A stretch of 12,498 bases of DNA, from assembly GCA_937923355.1 (NCBI GenBank), contig CALAIO010000296.1, forward strand, positions 1 through 12,498, written 5' to 3'. The notes beneath the pieces were generated by a model that was given only the letters and a program-made list of their open reading frames with translations, was not told the origin of the DNA and made no database searches. This document shows, in pieces, positions 1 through 6,996 of this stretch. This DNA is from an uncultured Rhizobiaceae group bacterium. GTDB lineage: Bacteria; Pseudomonadota; Alphaproteobacteria; Rhizobiales; Rhizobiaceae. The translations under genes and the position numbers were made by a program. Positions within the stretch are counted from its first letter, which is position 1; the number at the start of each line of letters is the position of its first letter.

Positions 1-1506
1 TATCCTAATGGTGTGCCGCACATCGGCCATGCCTATGAGTTTGTGTGCTGTGATGCGATTGCCCGCTTCAATCGTCTGGACGGAGCTGATACGCGCTTTC
101 TATTGGGTACTGATGTTCACGGACAAAAAATGCTTCAAACAGCGCGTGATCAAGGCATTACACCAAAAGAACTTGCAGATAAAAACTCTGATGTGTTTCA
201 GGCGATGACAGACAAGCTGAATGTTTCGTATGATCGCTTTATTCGCACTTCTGATGAAGATCACCATACATCTTGTCAGGCTTTATGGAAAAAGATGGAA
301 GCCAATGGTGACATCTACAAGGATAGCTATTCCGGCTGGTATTCCGTTCGTGATGAAGCTTATTACGATGAAGAAGAAACTACAGTAAACGATGATGGTG
401 TGCGGCTGGGCGGGCAGGGTACGCCTGTTGAGTGGATGGATGAAGAGAGTTACTTCTTCAAACTTTCAGCCTATGAAGACAAGCTGCTTGCGCTTTATGA
501 AGAATTACCAGATTTCATAGCGCCGCAGTCTCGCAAGAATGAGATAGTTTCTTTCGTCAAAGGCGGATTGAATGATTTGTCGATTTCACGCACGACCTTT
601 GATTGGGGTGTCAAAGTTCCTGGCGATGAAAAACACGTTATGTATGTTTGGGTTGATGCTCTGACGAATTACATTACAGGTCTTGGCTATCCAGACGTCG
701 ACGGTGATTTATGGTCTTATTGGCCAGCAGATGTACATGTGATTGGCAAGGACATCACGCGCTTTCATGCGGTTTATTGGCCCGCATTCCTGATGTCAGC
801 TGGCATTGAAATCCCAAAGAAAGTCTTTGGCCATGGCTTCCTGCTTAACAATGGTGAGAAGATGTCAAAGTCACTTGGCAATGTAGTTGATCCGTTTGAG
901 ATGGCGGATGTCTACGGCATCGATCAACTGCGTTACTTCTTCTTAAGCCAGGTTCGTTTTGGTTCTGATGGTTCTTACAGCCATGAAGATATCGTCAATC
1001 ACACGAATGCCGATCTTGCCAATAATTTCGGTAATCTCGCGCAACGTTCACTCTCCATGATTGCAAAGAATTGCGAAAGCAAAGTACCTGCGCATGGTGA
1101 CCCGACTGCAGAAGACAAAACGCTTCTTGATCTGGTTTATGGTCTTCGTGAAAAATGCCAGCAGCATATGGCTAATTATGAAATCCATTCTTATACAGAA
1201 GAAGTCTGGAAAGTGCTCGGCGAAGCCAATAAATACGTCGATGAACAAGCGCCTTGGGGTTTAAAGAAAACCGATCCTGAGCGCATGGGAACCGTACTTT
1301 GGACAGTGGCAGAAACCGTTCGTAACATCGCCATTATCGCGCAACCGATTATGCCAGACTCATGCAACAAAATGCTGGACTTGCTCGCAGTTGCAGACGA
1401 TGCACGCAGCTTCGATGATTTGGGTGCCACTAATGCGCTTGCAAGCGGCACAGCATTACCAAAACCGGAAGGTGTGTTTCCACGCTTCGTGGAGAAGGAA
1501 GCCTAA
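1..1506 (+). CDS. metG: Methionyl-tRNA synthetase, 5' end cut by window edge
   Basis: This class I synthetase charges tRNA(Met) with methionine in the cytosol. The frame is open from base 1 and gives 501 residues. The first visible residues, [10 protein letters not shown], carry the HIGH nucleotide-binding motif at bases 19-30, so only about a dozen N-terminal residues should be missing. The KMSKS loop is at 859-873 (fragment residues 287-291). The anticodon-binding helical domain follows from about NNFGNLAQR onward. No CxxC pair is visible in the connective region (around [14 protein letters not shown]), which fits the zinc-free single-knuckle subtype rather than the E. coli type. There is no C-terminal Trbp111-like tRNA-binding domain; the protein ends shortly after the helical domain. 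The GTG at base 13 is not the start, because conserved residues lie before it. tatD follows after three bases, so the two are probably cotranscribed. Confidence 0.97.
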   Translation, partial: YPNGVPHIGHAYEFVCCDAIARFNRLDGADTRFLLGTDVHGQKMLQTARDQGITPKELADKNSDVFQAMTDKLNVSYDRFIRTSDEDHHTSCQALWKKMEANGDIYKDSYSGWYSVRDEAYYDEEETTVNDDGVRLGGQGTPVEWMDEESYFFKLSAYEDKLLALYEELPDFIAPQSRKNEIVSFVKGGLNDLSISRTTFDWGVKVPGDEKHVMYVWVDALTNYITGLGYPDVDGDLWSYWPADVHVIGKDITRFHAVYWPAFLMSAGIEIPKKVFGHGFLLNNGEKMSKSLGNVVDPFEMADVYGIDQLRYFFLSQVRFGSDGSYSHEDIVNHTNADLANNFGNLAQRSLSMIAKNCESKVPAHGDPTAEDKTLLDLVYGLREKCQQHMANYEIHSYTEEVWKVLGEANKYVDEQAPWGLKKTDPERMGTVLWTVAETVRNIAIIAQPIMPDSCNKMLDLLAVADDARSFDDLGATNALASGTALPKPEGVFPRFVEKEA

Positions 1507-1509
1507 GGC

Positions 1510-2292
1510 ATGCTAGTCGACTCCCACTGCCATTTAGACTTCCCGGATTTTGCTGATGAACTCGATGATGTTGTCGCGCGTGCTGAGGCTGCTGGGCTTG
1601 GGCGGATGGTGACTATTTGTACGCGGGTTCGTAAGTTTCCTCAGGTTTTAGCTGTTGCTGAACGCTTTGAAAAAGTCTTTTGTTCTGTCGGCACGCATCC
1701 GCATAATGCGCATGAGGAATTGGATATTACGACAGAAGAAATTATCGAACTCAGCAAACATCCAAAAGTGGTAGCCATTGGTGAGGCCGGGCTGGACTAT
1801 TTCTATCAAAGAGATCATGCGAGCGCTCAAGCTGAAGGACTTCGCAATCACATTGCTGCTGCGCGTGAAACGCAGTTGCCTTTGGTAATTCATAGCCGTG
1901 ATGCGGATGAAGACATGATTGAAATTCTGACGCAAGAAACAGAGGAGGGTGCCTTCCCGTTTGTTCTGCATTGTTTCTCTTCTGGCCGCGCCTTGGCAGA
2001 AGCTGGGGTTAAGCTTGGTGGTTATGTTTCTTTATCTGGCATTTTGACGTTCAAAAATTCTCAGGAAATTCGCGATATTGCAGCCGATGTGCCGATGGAC
2101 AGACTACTGGTTGAAACCGATGCACCATATCTTGCGCCTACACCATATCGTGGAAAGCGTAATGAACCTTCTTATGTTATTGAGACAGCCAAAGTGTTGG
2201 CGGAAACCAAAGGCGTTTCTGTTCAGGAAATATGGCAAGTAACAACGGATAATTTCTTTCGTTTATTCAACAAAGTTCCGGATCCGCTATAA
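1510..2292 (+). CDS. tatD: TatD-family metal-dependent hydrolase (putative DNase)
   Basis: A 260-residue TIM-barrel metallohydrolase of the TatD/YcfH family, whose studied members are metal-dependent 3'-5' nucleases. The metal-site motifs stand in the expected order: DSHCHLD at residues 4-10 (His6, His8), GEAGLDY at 91-97 (Glu92), IHSRDAD at 127-133 (His128), LHCFSSG at 153-159 (His154) and ETDAPYLAP at 202-210 (Asp204). Length is normal for the family. The ATG at 1510 is preceded by GGAGAAGGAA inside the end of metG, about ten bases upstream. The stop overlaps the next start by one base (TAATG), implying translational coupling. The metG-tatD-MBL order is, as I recall, common in alphaproteobacteria. 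The family call is firm. The physiological substrate is not shown by the sequence; DNA repair or RNA quality control are both possible. Confidence 0.95.
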   Translation: MLVDSHCHLDFPDFADELDDVVARAEAAGLGRMVTICTRVRKFPQVLAVAERFEKVFCSVGTHPHNAHEELDITTEEIIELSKHPKVVAIGEAGLDYFYQRDHASAQAEGLRNHIAAARETQLPLVIHSRDADEDMIEILTQETEEGAFPFVLHCFSSGRALAEAGVKLGGYVSLSGILTFKNSQEIRDIAADVPMDRLLVETDAPYLAPTPYRGKRNEPSYVIETAKVLAETKGVSVQEIWQVTTDNFFRLFNKVPDPL

Positions 2293-3122
2293 TGGACAAG
2301 ATGCGTTTCACTATTCTTGGATGCGGTTCATCGCCTGGTGTTCCACGCATTCACGGTGACTGGGGTGATTGTGATCCTAATGAACCCAAGAACCGGCGAT
2401 TGCGCTGCTCTTTGCTTGTCGAGCGTATAACTGACCATGGCACGACGCGCGTTGTGGTTGATACGAGCCCGGATTTTCGTGAGCAAATGCTATCTGCCAA
2501 AGTTCCTCGATTGGACGGAGTGTTATACACGCATCCTCACGCTGACCACGTTCATGGTATTGATGATCTGCGTGGCTATACACTTGCCCAAAAGGAACGC
2601 GTAACGATCTATGCAGATGCTTACACCATGCAGCGCATTGAAGAAGGCTTTGGCTATTGTTTAAAACAGCCTGAAGGCAGCATGTATCCGCCGATTTTGA
2701 ATTCTTATTTAATAGAGGCTGGTAAAACCATTGAAATCAAAGGTGAGGGTGGTTCAATCTACGCCCTGCCCATCTTACAAATTCATGGTCCTATTAATTC
2801 ACTCGGATTTCGATTTTCCTTTGATGAAAACTTTCAAACTGGTGGCTTATGCTACTCATCAGATGTTAGCGATATTCCTGAAACCAGCGTTTCAGAGCTT
2901 CAAAATCTGGATGTATGGATACTGGACGCATTGCAATACAAGCCGCATGTCAGTCATTTCAGTGTCTCTGAGAGCTTGGAATGGATCGAACGCGTAAAAC
3001 CGAAACGCTCAATATTCACGCATATGCACATACCGCTTGATTATAACAAATTACGTGCTGAGCTTCCAAAATCTGTTGAACCAGCATACGACGGTATGAC
3101 ACTGGAGTTGGATTTGTCATGA
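2292..3122 (+). CDS. MBL-fold metallo-hydrolase, PhnP-like
   Basis: A 276-residue metallo-beta-lactamase-fold protein, probably a cytosolic phosphodiesterase-type hydrolase. The opening GCGSSPGVPRIHGDWG with a nearby C-D-P is typical of the PhnP-like branch. The di-metal motif HPHADH lies at 2532-2549 (residues 81-86). Further likely ligands are His165 (QIHGP), Asp191 (SSDVSD) and His244 or His246 (FTHMH). All signature ligands are present, so it should be active. Known PhnP cleaves cyclic phosphate diesters in phosphonate breakdown, but no phn genes are visible here, so that substrate should not be carried over. The ATG at 2292 overlaps the tatD stop; a second ATG at 2301 (MRF) is also possible. 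No clear ribosome-binding site is visible, consistent with coupled translation. The end overlaps the next gene by four bases (ATGA). Confidence 0.9.
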   Translation: MDKMRFTILGCGSSPGVPRIHGDWGDCDPNEPKNRRLRCSLLVERITDHGTTRVVVDTSPDFREQMLSAKVPRLDGVLYTHPHADHVHGIDDLRGYTLAQKERVTIYADAYTMQRIEEGFGYCLKQPEGSMYPPILNSYLIEAGKTIEIKGEGGSIYALPILQIHGPINSLGFRFSFDENFQTGGLCYSSDVSDIPETSVSELQNLDVWILDALQYKPHVSHFSVSESLEWIERVKPKRSIFTHMHIPLDYNKLRAELPKSVEPAYDGMTLELDLS

Positions 3123-3337
3123 TACCAGCACGATATGAAATCAGAGTTTTTCAATTCTTACTAACAGGTATCATGACATTATTTGTCTCTGGTGCTGTAA
3201 CGTTCTTAAACCTTGGCATGTCTGGCTTCACGATTTCACTCTGGATGAAAGCTTGGGCACCAACGTGGCCTGTAGCGTTCTGTGTGATCATCCTTGCAGC
3301 TCCCATAGCACAGAGACTTACTAAAAGACTCATTTAA
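3119..3337 (+). CDS. Small DUF2798-type membrane protein
   Basis: A 72-residue protein with two hydrophobic segments, about residues 9-31 and 43-65, so probably a two-helix inner-membrane protein. The pattern of a serine/glycine-rich first helix (LFVSGAVTFLNLG), then SLWMKAW, then a second helix with VAFCVIILAAPIAQRL matches what I recall of the DUF2798 family, which is about this size. Function is unknown. Its ATG sits in an ATGA overlap with the stop of the MBL hydrolase, and GGAG at 3104-3107 lies eleven bases upstream, so it is probably the last gene of the metG operon. No clear terminator hairpin follows it. The basic ends (PARYEIR and QRLTKRLI) would favour cytosolic termini. The family assignment is from memory of the pattern; that it is a small membrane protein is more certain. 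Confidence 0.8.
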   Translation: MIPARYEIRVFQFLLTGIMTLFVSGAVTFLNLGMSGFTISLWMKAWAPTWPVAFCVIILAAPIAQRLTKRLI

Positions 3338-3428
3338 TCAAATGGATAAAGTGCAATACTTAAAGTTATATCTATATAAATAAGTTCCACAATATATCTT
3401 ATGCGATTTGTATAACAAGGAAAATGCT
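3338..3428. other. AT-rich intergenic gap before the ACT-domain gene
   Basis: These 91 bases hold no gene. They are strongly AT-rich, with several TATA-like stretches between 3366 and 3400 that could serve as -10 elements for the downstream gene. I could not pair any of them with a convincing -35 box at normal spacing, so no promoter is called. An AAGGA ribosome-binding site at 3417-3421 stands seven bases before the ATG at 3429. Confidence 0.5.
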
Positions 3429-3830
3429 ATGAGCGGTGAGCTTAATTTACAAGCCCTATTTAAGTCTTTGACGGCCACTCTTATTGATGGCGTTTATGTT
3501 TTTATCACTTTACCTTCAGATGAAGTTCCTGAGGATATTACACCACGGATGCGGTTTGAAGAAGCTGAAGGTACGACGCTGATCATGTTGCAATCAGAGG
3601 CTGAAGCGCTTGGGTTTGCTTTTGAGTTTCCTTGCCGCATGATTACGCTGGATGTGCATTCATCGTTGGAGGCTGTTGGGTTTATTGCTTACATTGCCAC
3701 GCAACTTGCCAAACACGATATGGGGGTTAATCCAGTGTCTGGTTTTTATCACGACCATTTATTCGTTCCAGATGGCCGTGAACAAGACGCTCTACAAATA
3801 TTAGAAACTATTGCTGAGGAGGCGCAGTAA
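3429..3830 (+). CDS. ACT-domain protein (COG3602/ACT_7-like)
   Basis: A 133-residue stand-alone protein with the ACT_7-type signature: LDGVYVF-like strand (LIDGVYVFITLP, residues 19-30), EGTTLIM (48-54), DVHSSLEAVGF (75-85) and GVNPVSGFYHDHLFVP (99-114). ACT domains usually bind small ligands such as amino acids, but no ligand or partner is known to me for this stand-alone group. The frame also opens at a TTG at 3408, but the ATG at 3429 is preferred because AAGGA lies seven bases before it and the family motifs begin after it. It seems to be monocistronic: an AT-rich gap precedes it and a convergent gene follows. A weak terminator candidate overlaps its stop codon. Confidence 0.85.
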   Translation: MSGELNLQALFKSLTATLIDGVYVFITLPSDEVPEDITPRMRFEEAEGTTLIMLQSEAEALGFAFEFPCRMITLDVHSSLEAVGFIAYIATQLAKHDMGVNPVSGFYHDHLFVPDGREQDALQILETIAEEAQ

Positions 3831-3854
3831 CCACCCTGCTCCTTTACTTTACTT
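3821..3854 (+). terminator. Weak intrinsic terminator candidate after the ACT-domain gene
   Basis: GGCGCAG (3821-3827) can pair with CTGCTCC (3836-3842) with one C/T mismatch, leaving an eight-base loop. The T-rich tract TTTACTTTACTT follows at 3843-3854. The stem begins before the stop codon of the ACT gene, and the T tract runs into the end of the convergent DUF922 gene. The stem is short and the T tract is interrupted, so this is only a candidate. Confidence 0.35.
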
Positions 3855-4475
3855 AGCTTTGACCAATTCTAGCAAAGCTTTGTAACCGCGTCCGCGTTTT
3901 CCTAAATCTCTTCTGTCAAAACGCTTGTGAAGACGCTCGTGCTTTCTAATTTGGTAAGATGTGCGAAACATTTCGCCAACAGATTGTTTTGCGCAATCAT
4001 CGCTGGCTTTGCGGCGTGATTTCATCAAGGCTTTTTCATAGTCTTTGGCAAATTTTCTGGTAATTTTCACATGCTCTTTTTCGTGCAAAACGGCTATTTT
4101 TTCGAACTTCTTCCAGGCTCTTCTGGTCTCTGCAGAAGCGTTTTTTGATCCTCGCCATCTTGGGTATGTATAAGTTACATCCACCACGATATCGAGATTG
4201 GTTAAAATGCAACGATTTCTTTTTATTGTGAATACGTCATTTTTAAAATTGAACTTGAAGGATGTGGAAGCCAAAACGTTTCGTTTGTTGCCGCCATGGT
4301 CTGGCCCGTTTTTGACCATGCTTTTATAAAGTTCCGCGCCTGTATTGCCGGAAACGCTATAATATTTAACTTTTTCCTTTAAGATAACCTTGGCTTGTGA
4401 CTGAGATATTGGGCTTAATGGATTGGAAAAAACGACGGCAAAAGCAGCAATCAACCCCAATAAAACTTTACTCAT
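3849..4475 (-). CDS. Secreted DUF922-type putative zinc-dependent protease
   Basis: A 208-residue protein with a clear Sec signal peptide: MSK, then a hydrophobic core LLGLIAAFAVVF, with probable cleavage after SQSQA near residue 28. It should act in the periplasm or outside the cell. The mature part carries HEKEH at residues 131-135, a HExxH zinc-protease motif, preceded by YTYPRW. This pattern matches the DUF922 family (annotated as predicted secreted Zn-dependent proteases); enzymatic activity is inferred. Cys89 and Cys161 could form a disulfide. The C-terminal part from about residue 173 is very basic (RKHERLHKRFDRRDLGKRGR). A TTG at 4490 lies in frame upstream, but GGGAGAG stands six bases before the ATG at 4475, so the ATG is chosen. 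The gene is transcribed divergently from mazG and meets the ACT-domain gene tail to tail. Confidence 0.8.
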   Translation of the reverse strand: MSKVLLGLIAAFAVVFSNPLSPISQSQAKVILKEKVKYYSVSGNTGAELYKSMVKNGPDHGGNKRNVLASTSFKFNFKNDVFTIKRNRCILTNLDIVVDVTYTYPRWRGSKNASAETRRAWKKFEKIAVLHEKEHVKITRKFAKDYEKALMKSRRKASDDCAKQSVGEMFRTSYQIRKHERLHKRFDRRDLGKRGRGYKALLELVKAK

Positions 4476-4522
4476 AATACGCTCTCCCAAAACCTTATTC
4501 TTGTTTATTTTTCCTCATCGAA

Positions 4523-4551
4523 AGCGTAACCTTAGCAATTGATGCTGACAA
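4523..4551 (-). promoter_or_regulatory. Candidate promoter for the DUF922 gene (weak)
   Basis: On the minus strand TTGTCA (4546-4551) is followed after 17 bases by TACGCT (4523-4528). The -35 box matches TTGACA in five of six positions and the -10 box matches TATAAT in only three. It lies in the 104-base divergent gap between the DUF922 gene and mazG, about 50 bases before the ATG. No equally good candidate was found for mazG on the other strand. Confidence 0.25.
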
Positions 4552-4579
4552 GTCACTTTTAGGAAGATTGATTAATTTA

Positions 4580-5425
4580 ATGCCCCTCACCCCATCCAGA
4601 GATATCAAACGTTTACTTGAAATCATGAAAGCCTTGCGCACGCCGGAAACAGGCTGCCCATGGGACTTGGAGCAGGATTTTAAAAGCATAGCACCCTACA
4701 CCATAGAAGAAGCATGTGAAGTAGCCGACGCCATCGAACGCGATGACATGGAAGACTTTCGGTTGGAGCTTGGCGATCTGCTTCTACAATCTGTCTATCA
4801 TGCGCAAATGGCGTCAGAAAAAGGGCTATTTGATTTTGGCGATGTGGTTGAAGGTATTTCTCAGAAGATGATCAGACGACATCCGCATGTGTTTGGCACG
4901 GCCGATGTGAGCGCAGAAGAATTTTCTGCGCGTGGCATGGCAGAGGGAACCTGGGAGCGCATTAAGGCAGAAGAAAAGGCTGAAGCAGCAGCGCTTCGTA
5001 AAAGCAAAGGATTGCCACCAAAGAATGCGAGTGAGTCACTTTTGGACGATGTACCCAACGCCCTGCCCGCGTTGGCTTGCGCAGTAAAACTGCAAAAGAA
5101 AGCCTCCAAGTTCGGTTTTGACTGGAATGATCCACATGAAGTAATAGCAAAAATTCGGGAAGAGCTTGATGAGTTTGAAGCCGAATTAAAAGATGATAAT
5201 TCTGAAAAACAAAGCGAAGAACTTGGCGATATATTCTTTGCACTTGCTAATCTGGCACGCCACCAAAAAATTGATCCAGACAGTGCTTTGCGAAGCACCA
5301 ATCAAAAATTCAGAAATCGTTTTGCTTATATCGAAGCCAATATCGCGCGTAAAAACGAAACCATGGAAAGTGCCTCACTAGAAACCATGGACGCACTCTG
5401 GAATGAGGCTAAGGGTGAATTTTAA
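4580..5425 (+). CDS. mazG: Nucleoside triphosphate pyrophosphohydrolase MazG
   Basis: A 281-residue all-alpha NTP pyrophosphohydrolase with two MazG domains, which converts (d)NTPs to monophosphates as a house-cleaning enzyme. Domain 1 shows GCPWDLEQDF (residues 25-34), EEACE (43-47) and ELGDLLLQ (63-70), then RRHPHVFG (99-106). Domain 2 shows KFGFDW (177-182), EELDE (194-198) and EELGDIFF (213-220). These are the acidic EExxE and ExxD magnesium ligands in both halves. Length is usual for alphaproteobacteria. The start is chosen at ATG 4580 because the family begins close to PSRDIKRLLEIM. A TTG at 4568 is in frame but sits one base from AGGAAG (4561-4566). The ATG is thirteen bases from that site, which is long. 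The gene ends directly against the stop of the convergent GNAT gene. Confidence 0.93.
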   Translation: MPLTPSRDIKRLLEIMKALRTPETGCPWDLEQDFKSIAPYTIEEACEVADAIERDDMEDFRLELGDLLLQSVYHAQMASEKGLFDFGDVVEGISQKMIRRHPHVFGTADVSAEEFSARGMAEGTWERIKAEEKAEAAALRKSKGLPPKNASESLLDDVPNALPALACAVKLQKKASKFGFDWNDPHEVIAKIREELDEFEAELKDDNSEKQSEELGDIFFALANLARHQKIDPDSALRSTNQKFRNRFAYIEANIARKNETMESASLETMDALWNEAKGEF

Positions 5426-5911
5426 TCAGGCATCGATATCAAGCCACAAAAACTCTCTATTTATTTCAAAGCCAGCACTTTTGAAACACTGTCTGGCAGC
5501 ACTATTAAAAGCAAAGTGATCAATTGCAATGCCAATTGCACCAAAATCACCTGCTTGTATTTTTACATGTTCCAATAGTCTTTTTGAGATACCCTTTTTC
5601 CTGTACTTCTCATCCACTATAATCTGATAAATAAATGCAAATGGGTAAGCGTGGTTGAAAACTGTTTCAGCTTTCTTGCCTAAAAAGTAGTGGATGTATG
5701 CGACTGGTTGATTTTCTAAAACTGCAAGCACAAGGCTTTCATTGTTGTTTTCTATTATTGCCTCAAAAAATTGACTAAACTCGGAATTGTTTTTTGCGAC
5801 TTTGAATATATCAGGATGAAATTCAACATGGAGATTTTGAATTTGTTCAAACAGACCATATACGACATCAAGATCGTTTAAAGCTGCATCACGTAATGTA
5901 ACTGTTTCCAT
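5426..5911 (-). CDS. GNAT-family N-acetyltransferase
   Basis: A 161-residue single-domain GNAT protein that should transfer an acetyl group from acetyl-CoA; the acceptor cannot be read from the sequence. The acetyl-CoA binding core is visible: strand FIYQIIVD (residues 93-100), then YRKKGISKRLLEHV (103-116), the RxxGxG/A loop with Ser109 in the last position. NSAARQCFKSAGFEI (136-150) is the usual motif B. The start ATG at 5911 is preceded by GGAAAG about eleven bases upstream, overlapping the end of the NMO-like gene. The two genes are seventeen bases apart and probably cotranscribed. The DNA looks more AT-rich than its neighbours: two sampled 60-base lines (5701 and 5761) contain 21 and 19 G+C, against 28 in one metG line (901). 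This may mark a later addition to the locus. Confidence 0.88.
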   Translation of the reverse strand: METVTLRDAALNDLDVVYGLFEQIQNLHVEFHPDIFKVAKNNSEFSQFFEAIIENNNESLVLAVLENQPVAYIHYFLGKKAETVFNHAYPFAFIYQIIVDEKYRKKGISKRLLEHVKIQAGDFGAIGIAIDHFAFNSAARQCFKSAGFEINREFLWLDIDA

Positions 5912-5928
5912 AGTATATTACGCTTTCC

Positions 5929-6993
5929 TTACAGATTTTTGATTACTGCTTGTGTCTGATTTATCAAGGTATTTATCAATTCCGCAGTCGTTGTCTTTTT
6001 GTTCAACCCAACCGCCTGACCAGACCATTGCGCGACAAAGTCGGGACTGTTTGATGTAGCGCTTTTCTTTCTTAGCGGCCCTGTAAGTGTATTCATCAGC
6101 GGAAAATCTGGCAGTTCGTTTTCCAGCTTATTCAGGTCTTCTGAATATCGATTTTTAATTCCTCTTGCAGGTCGTCCGGAAAAGACTTTGGTCAATCTGG
6201 TATTGCTGCCGTCTGACGCCATGAGTGAATTTTGATGAACTTCGGGAACACTGGATTCTTCGCATGTTAGAAAGGCTGTTCCAATTTGTACACCAGAAGC
6301 ACCAAGTGCCATGGCAGCCGCAATTCCGCGACCATCCGCTATACCACCTGCTGCTATAATGGGAATATTCGCCGCATCTACCAATTGTGGCACGAGTGCC
6401 ATTGTGCCTATGGCTGCTGTATCGTCTTCCAAATAAAAACCATGGTGCCCCCCTGCTTCCCAGCCTTGCGCAATGATGGCGTCTACGCCTCTTGCCTGAA
6501 GGTCTTTTGCTTCGCGAACCGTTGTGGCTGAACAAAGAATTTTTGTACCTTTTTGTTTGAATGCTTCGACGTATTTTTGTTCAGGAAGGCCGAAATGGAA
6601 ACTGATCACATTAGGGGATGAAGCCAAAACTGATTCTGCGACCTCGCCTCCAAATGGAAAGTGTGTTGGTACAGTTTCTGGCATTTCATCAATGCCTAAT
6701 TCGTCATAATAAGGTGTAAGAATATTCTCTATCTTTTGCACTTTATCGGCATCAATTTTGGGTTCGGCATGACAGAAGAAATTCATGTTCAACGCACCAT
6801 TTGTTAAAGCACGTGTTTGTTGAAACGTTTTTGTATAAACCTCCGCACTCATCATTGCACAACCAAGCGACCCGAGACACCCAGCATTAGCACTTGCTGC
6901 TGCCATTTGCGGTGTTGACGCGCCTGCCATTGGGGCTTGTATAATCGGGTGCTCAATTTGAAGCAGATCAATTAGACGTGTATCTTTCCACAT
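5929..6993 (-). CDS. Nitronate monooxygenase-like flavoprotein (NMO/2-nitropropane dioxygenase family)
   Basis: A 354-residue FMN-dependent TIM-barrel protein. The family oxidises alkyl nitronates such as the toxin propionate 3-nitronate. Visible signatures are HPIIQAPMAG (residues 15-24), AQGWEAGGHHG (175-185) with the likely catalytic His183, and the FMN phosphate-binding part AAGGIADGRG (214-223) followed by ALGASGVQIGTAFL (229-242). The overall length fits class I NMO. The same fold includes the enoyl-ACP reductase FabK, but the EAGGHHG motif and lack of fab neighbours favour NMO. The ATG at 6993 has a strong site, GAGGTG at 7000-7005, six bases upstream within the last codons of hflX, and only three bases separate the two genes. 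Translation is therefore probably coupled to hflX. A detoxification role is family knowledge; the true substrate is unknown. Confidence 0.9.
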   Translation of the reverse strand: MWKDTRLIDLLQIEHPIIQAPMAGASTPQMAAASANAGCLGSLGCAMMSAEVYTKTFQQTRALTNGALNMNFFCHAEPKIDADKVQKIENILTPYYDELGIDEMPETVPTHFPFGGEVAESVLASSPNVISFHFGLPEQKYVEAFKQKGTKILCSATTVREAKDLQARGVDAIIAQGWEAGGHHGFYLEDDTAAIGTMALVPQLVDAANIPIIAAGGIADGRGIAAAMALGASGVQIGTAFLTCEESSVPEVHQNSLMASDGSNTRLTKVFSGRPARGIKNRYSEDLNKLENELPDFPLMNTLTGPLRKKSATSNSPDFVAQWSGQAVGLNKKTTTAELINTLINQTQAVIKNL

Positions 6994-6996
6994 AGT

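Noticed and set aside
13..15. GTG as the start codon of metG
   Set aside because: The frame is open to base 1, and the residues before it (YPNG) belong to the conserved segment leading to HIGH; the gene simply runs off the window.
3408..3410. TTG start for the ACT-domain gene
   Set aside because: The AAGGA site would lie inside the gene; it stands at the right distance from ATG 3429 instead.
4488..4490. TTG start for the DUF922 gene
   Set aside because: GGGAGAG overlaps this codon and is properly spaced for ATG 4475, which also gives a cleaner signal peptide.
4861..5301. 146-residue and 93-residue minus-strand frames inside mazG
   Set aside because: They are antisense to both conserved MazG domains, serine-rich or low in structure, and have no supporting start signals.
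6155..6535. 126-residue minus-strand open frame rich in Ser, Arg, Trp and Gly inside the NMO-like gene
   Set aside because: It is a shifted frame of the NMO gene on the same strand. The odd composition comes from reading Gly/Ala-rich codons out of frame.
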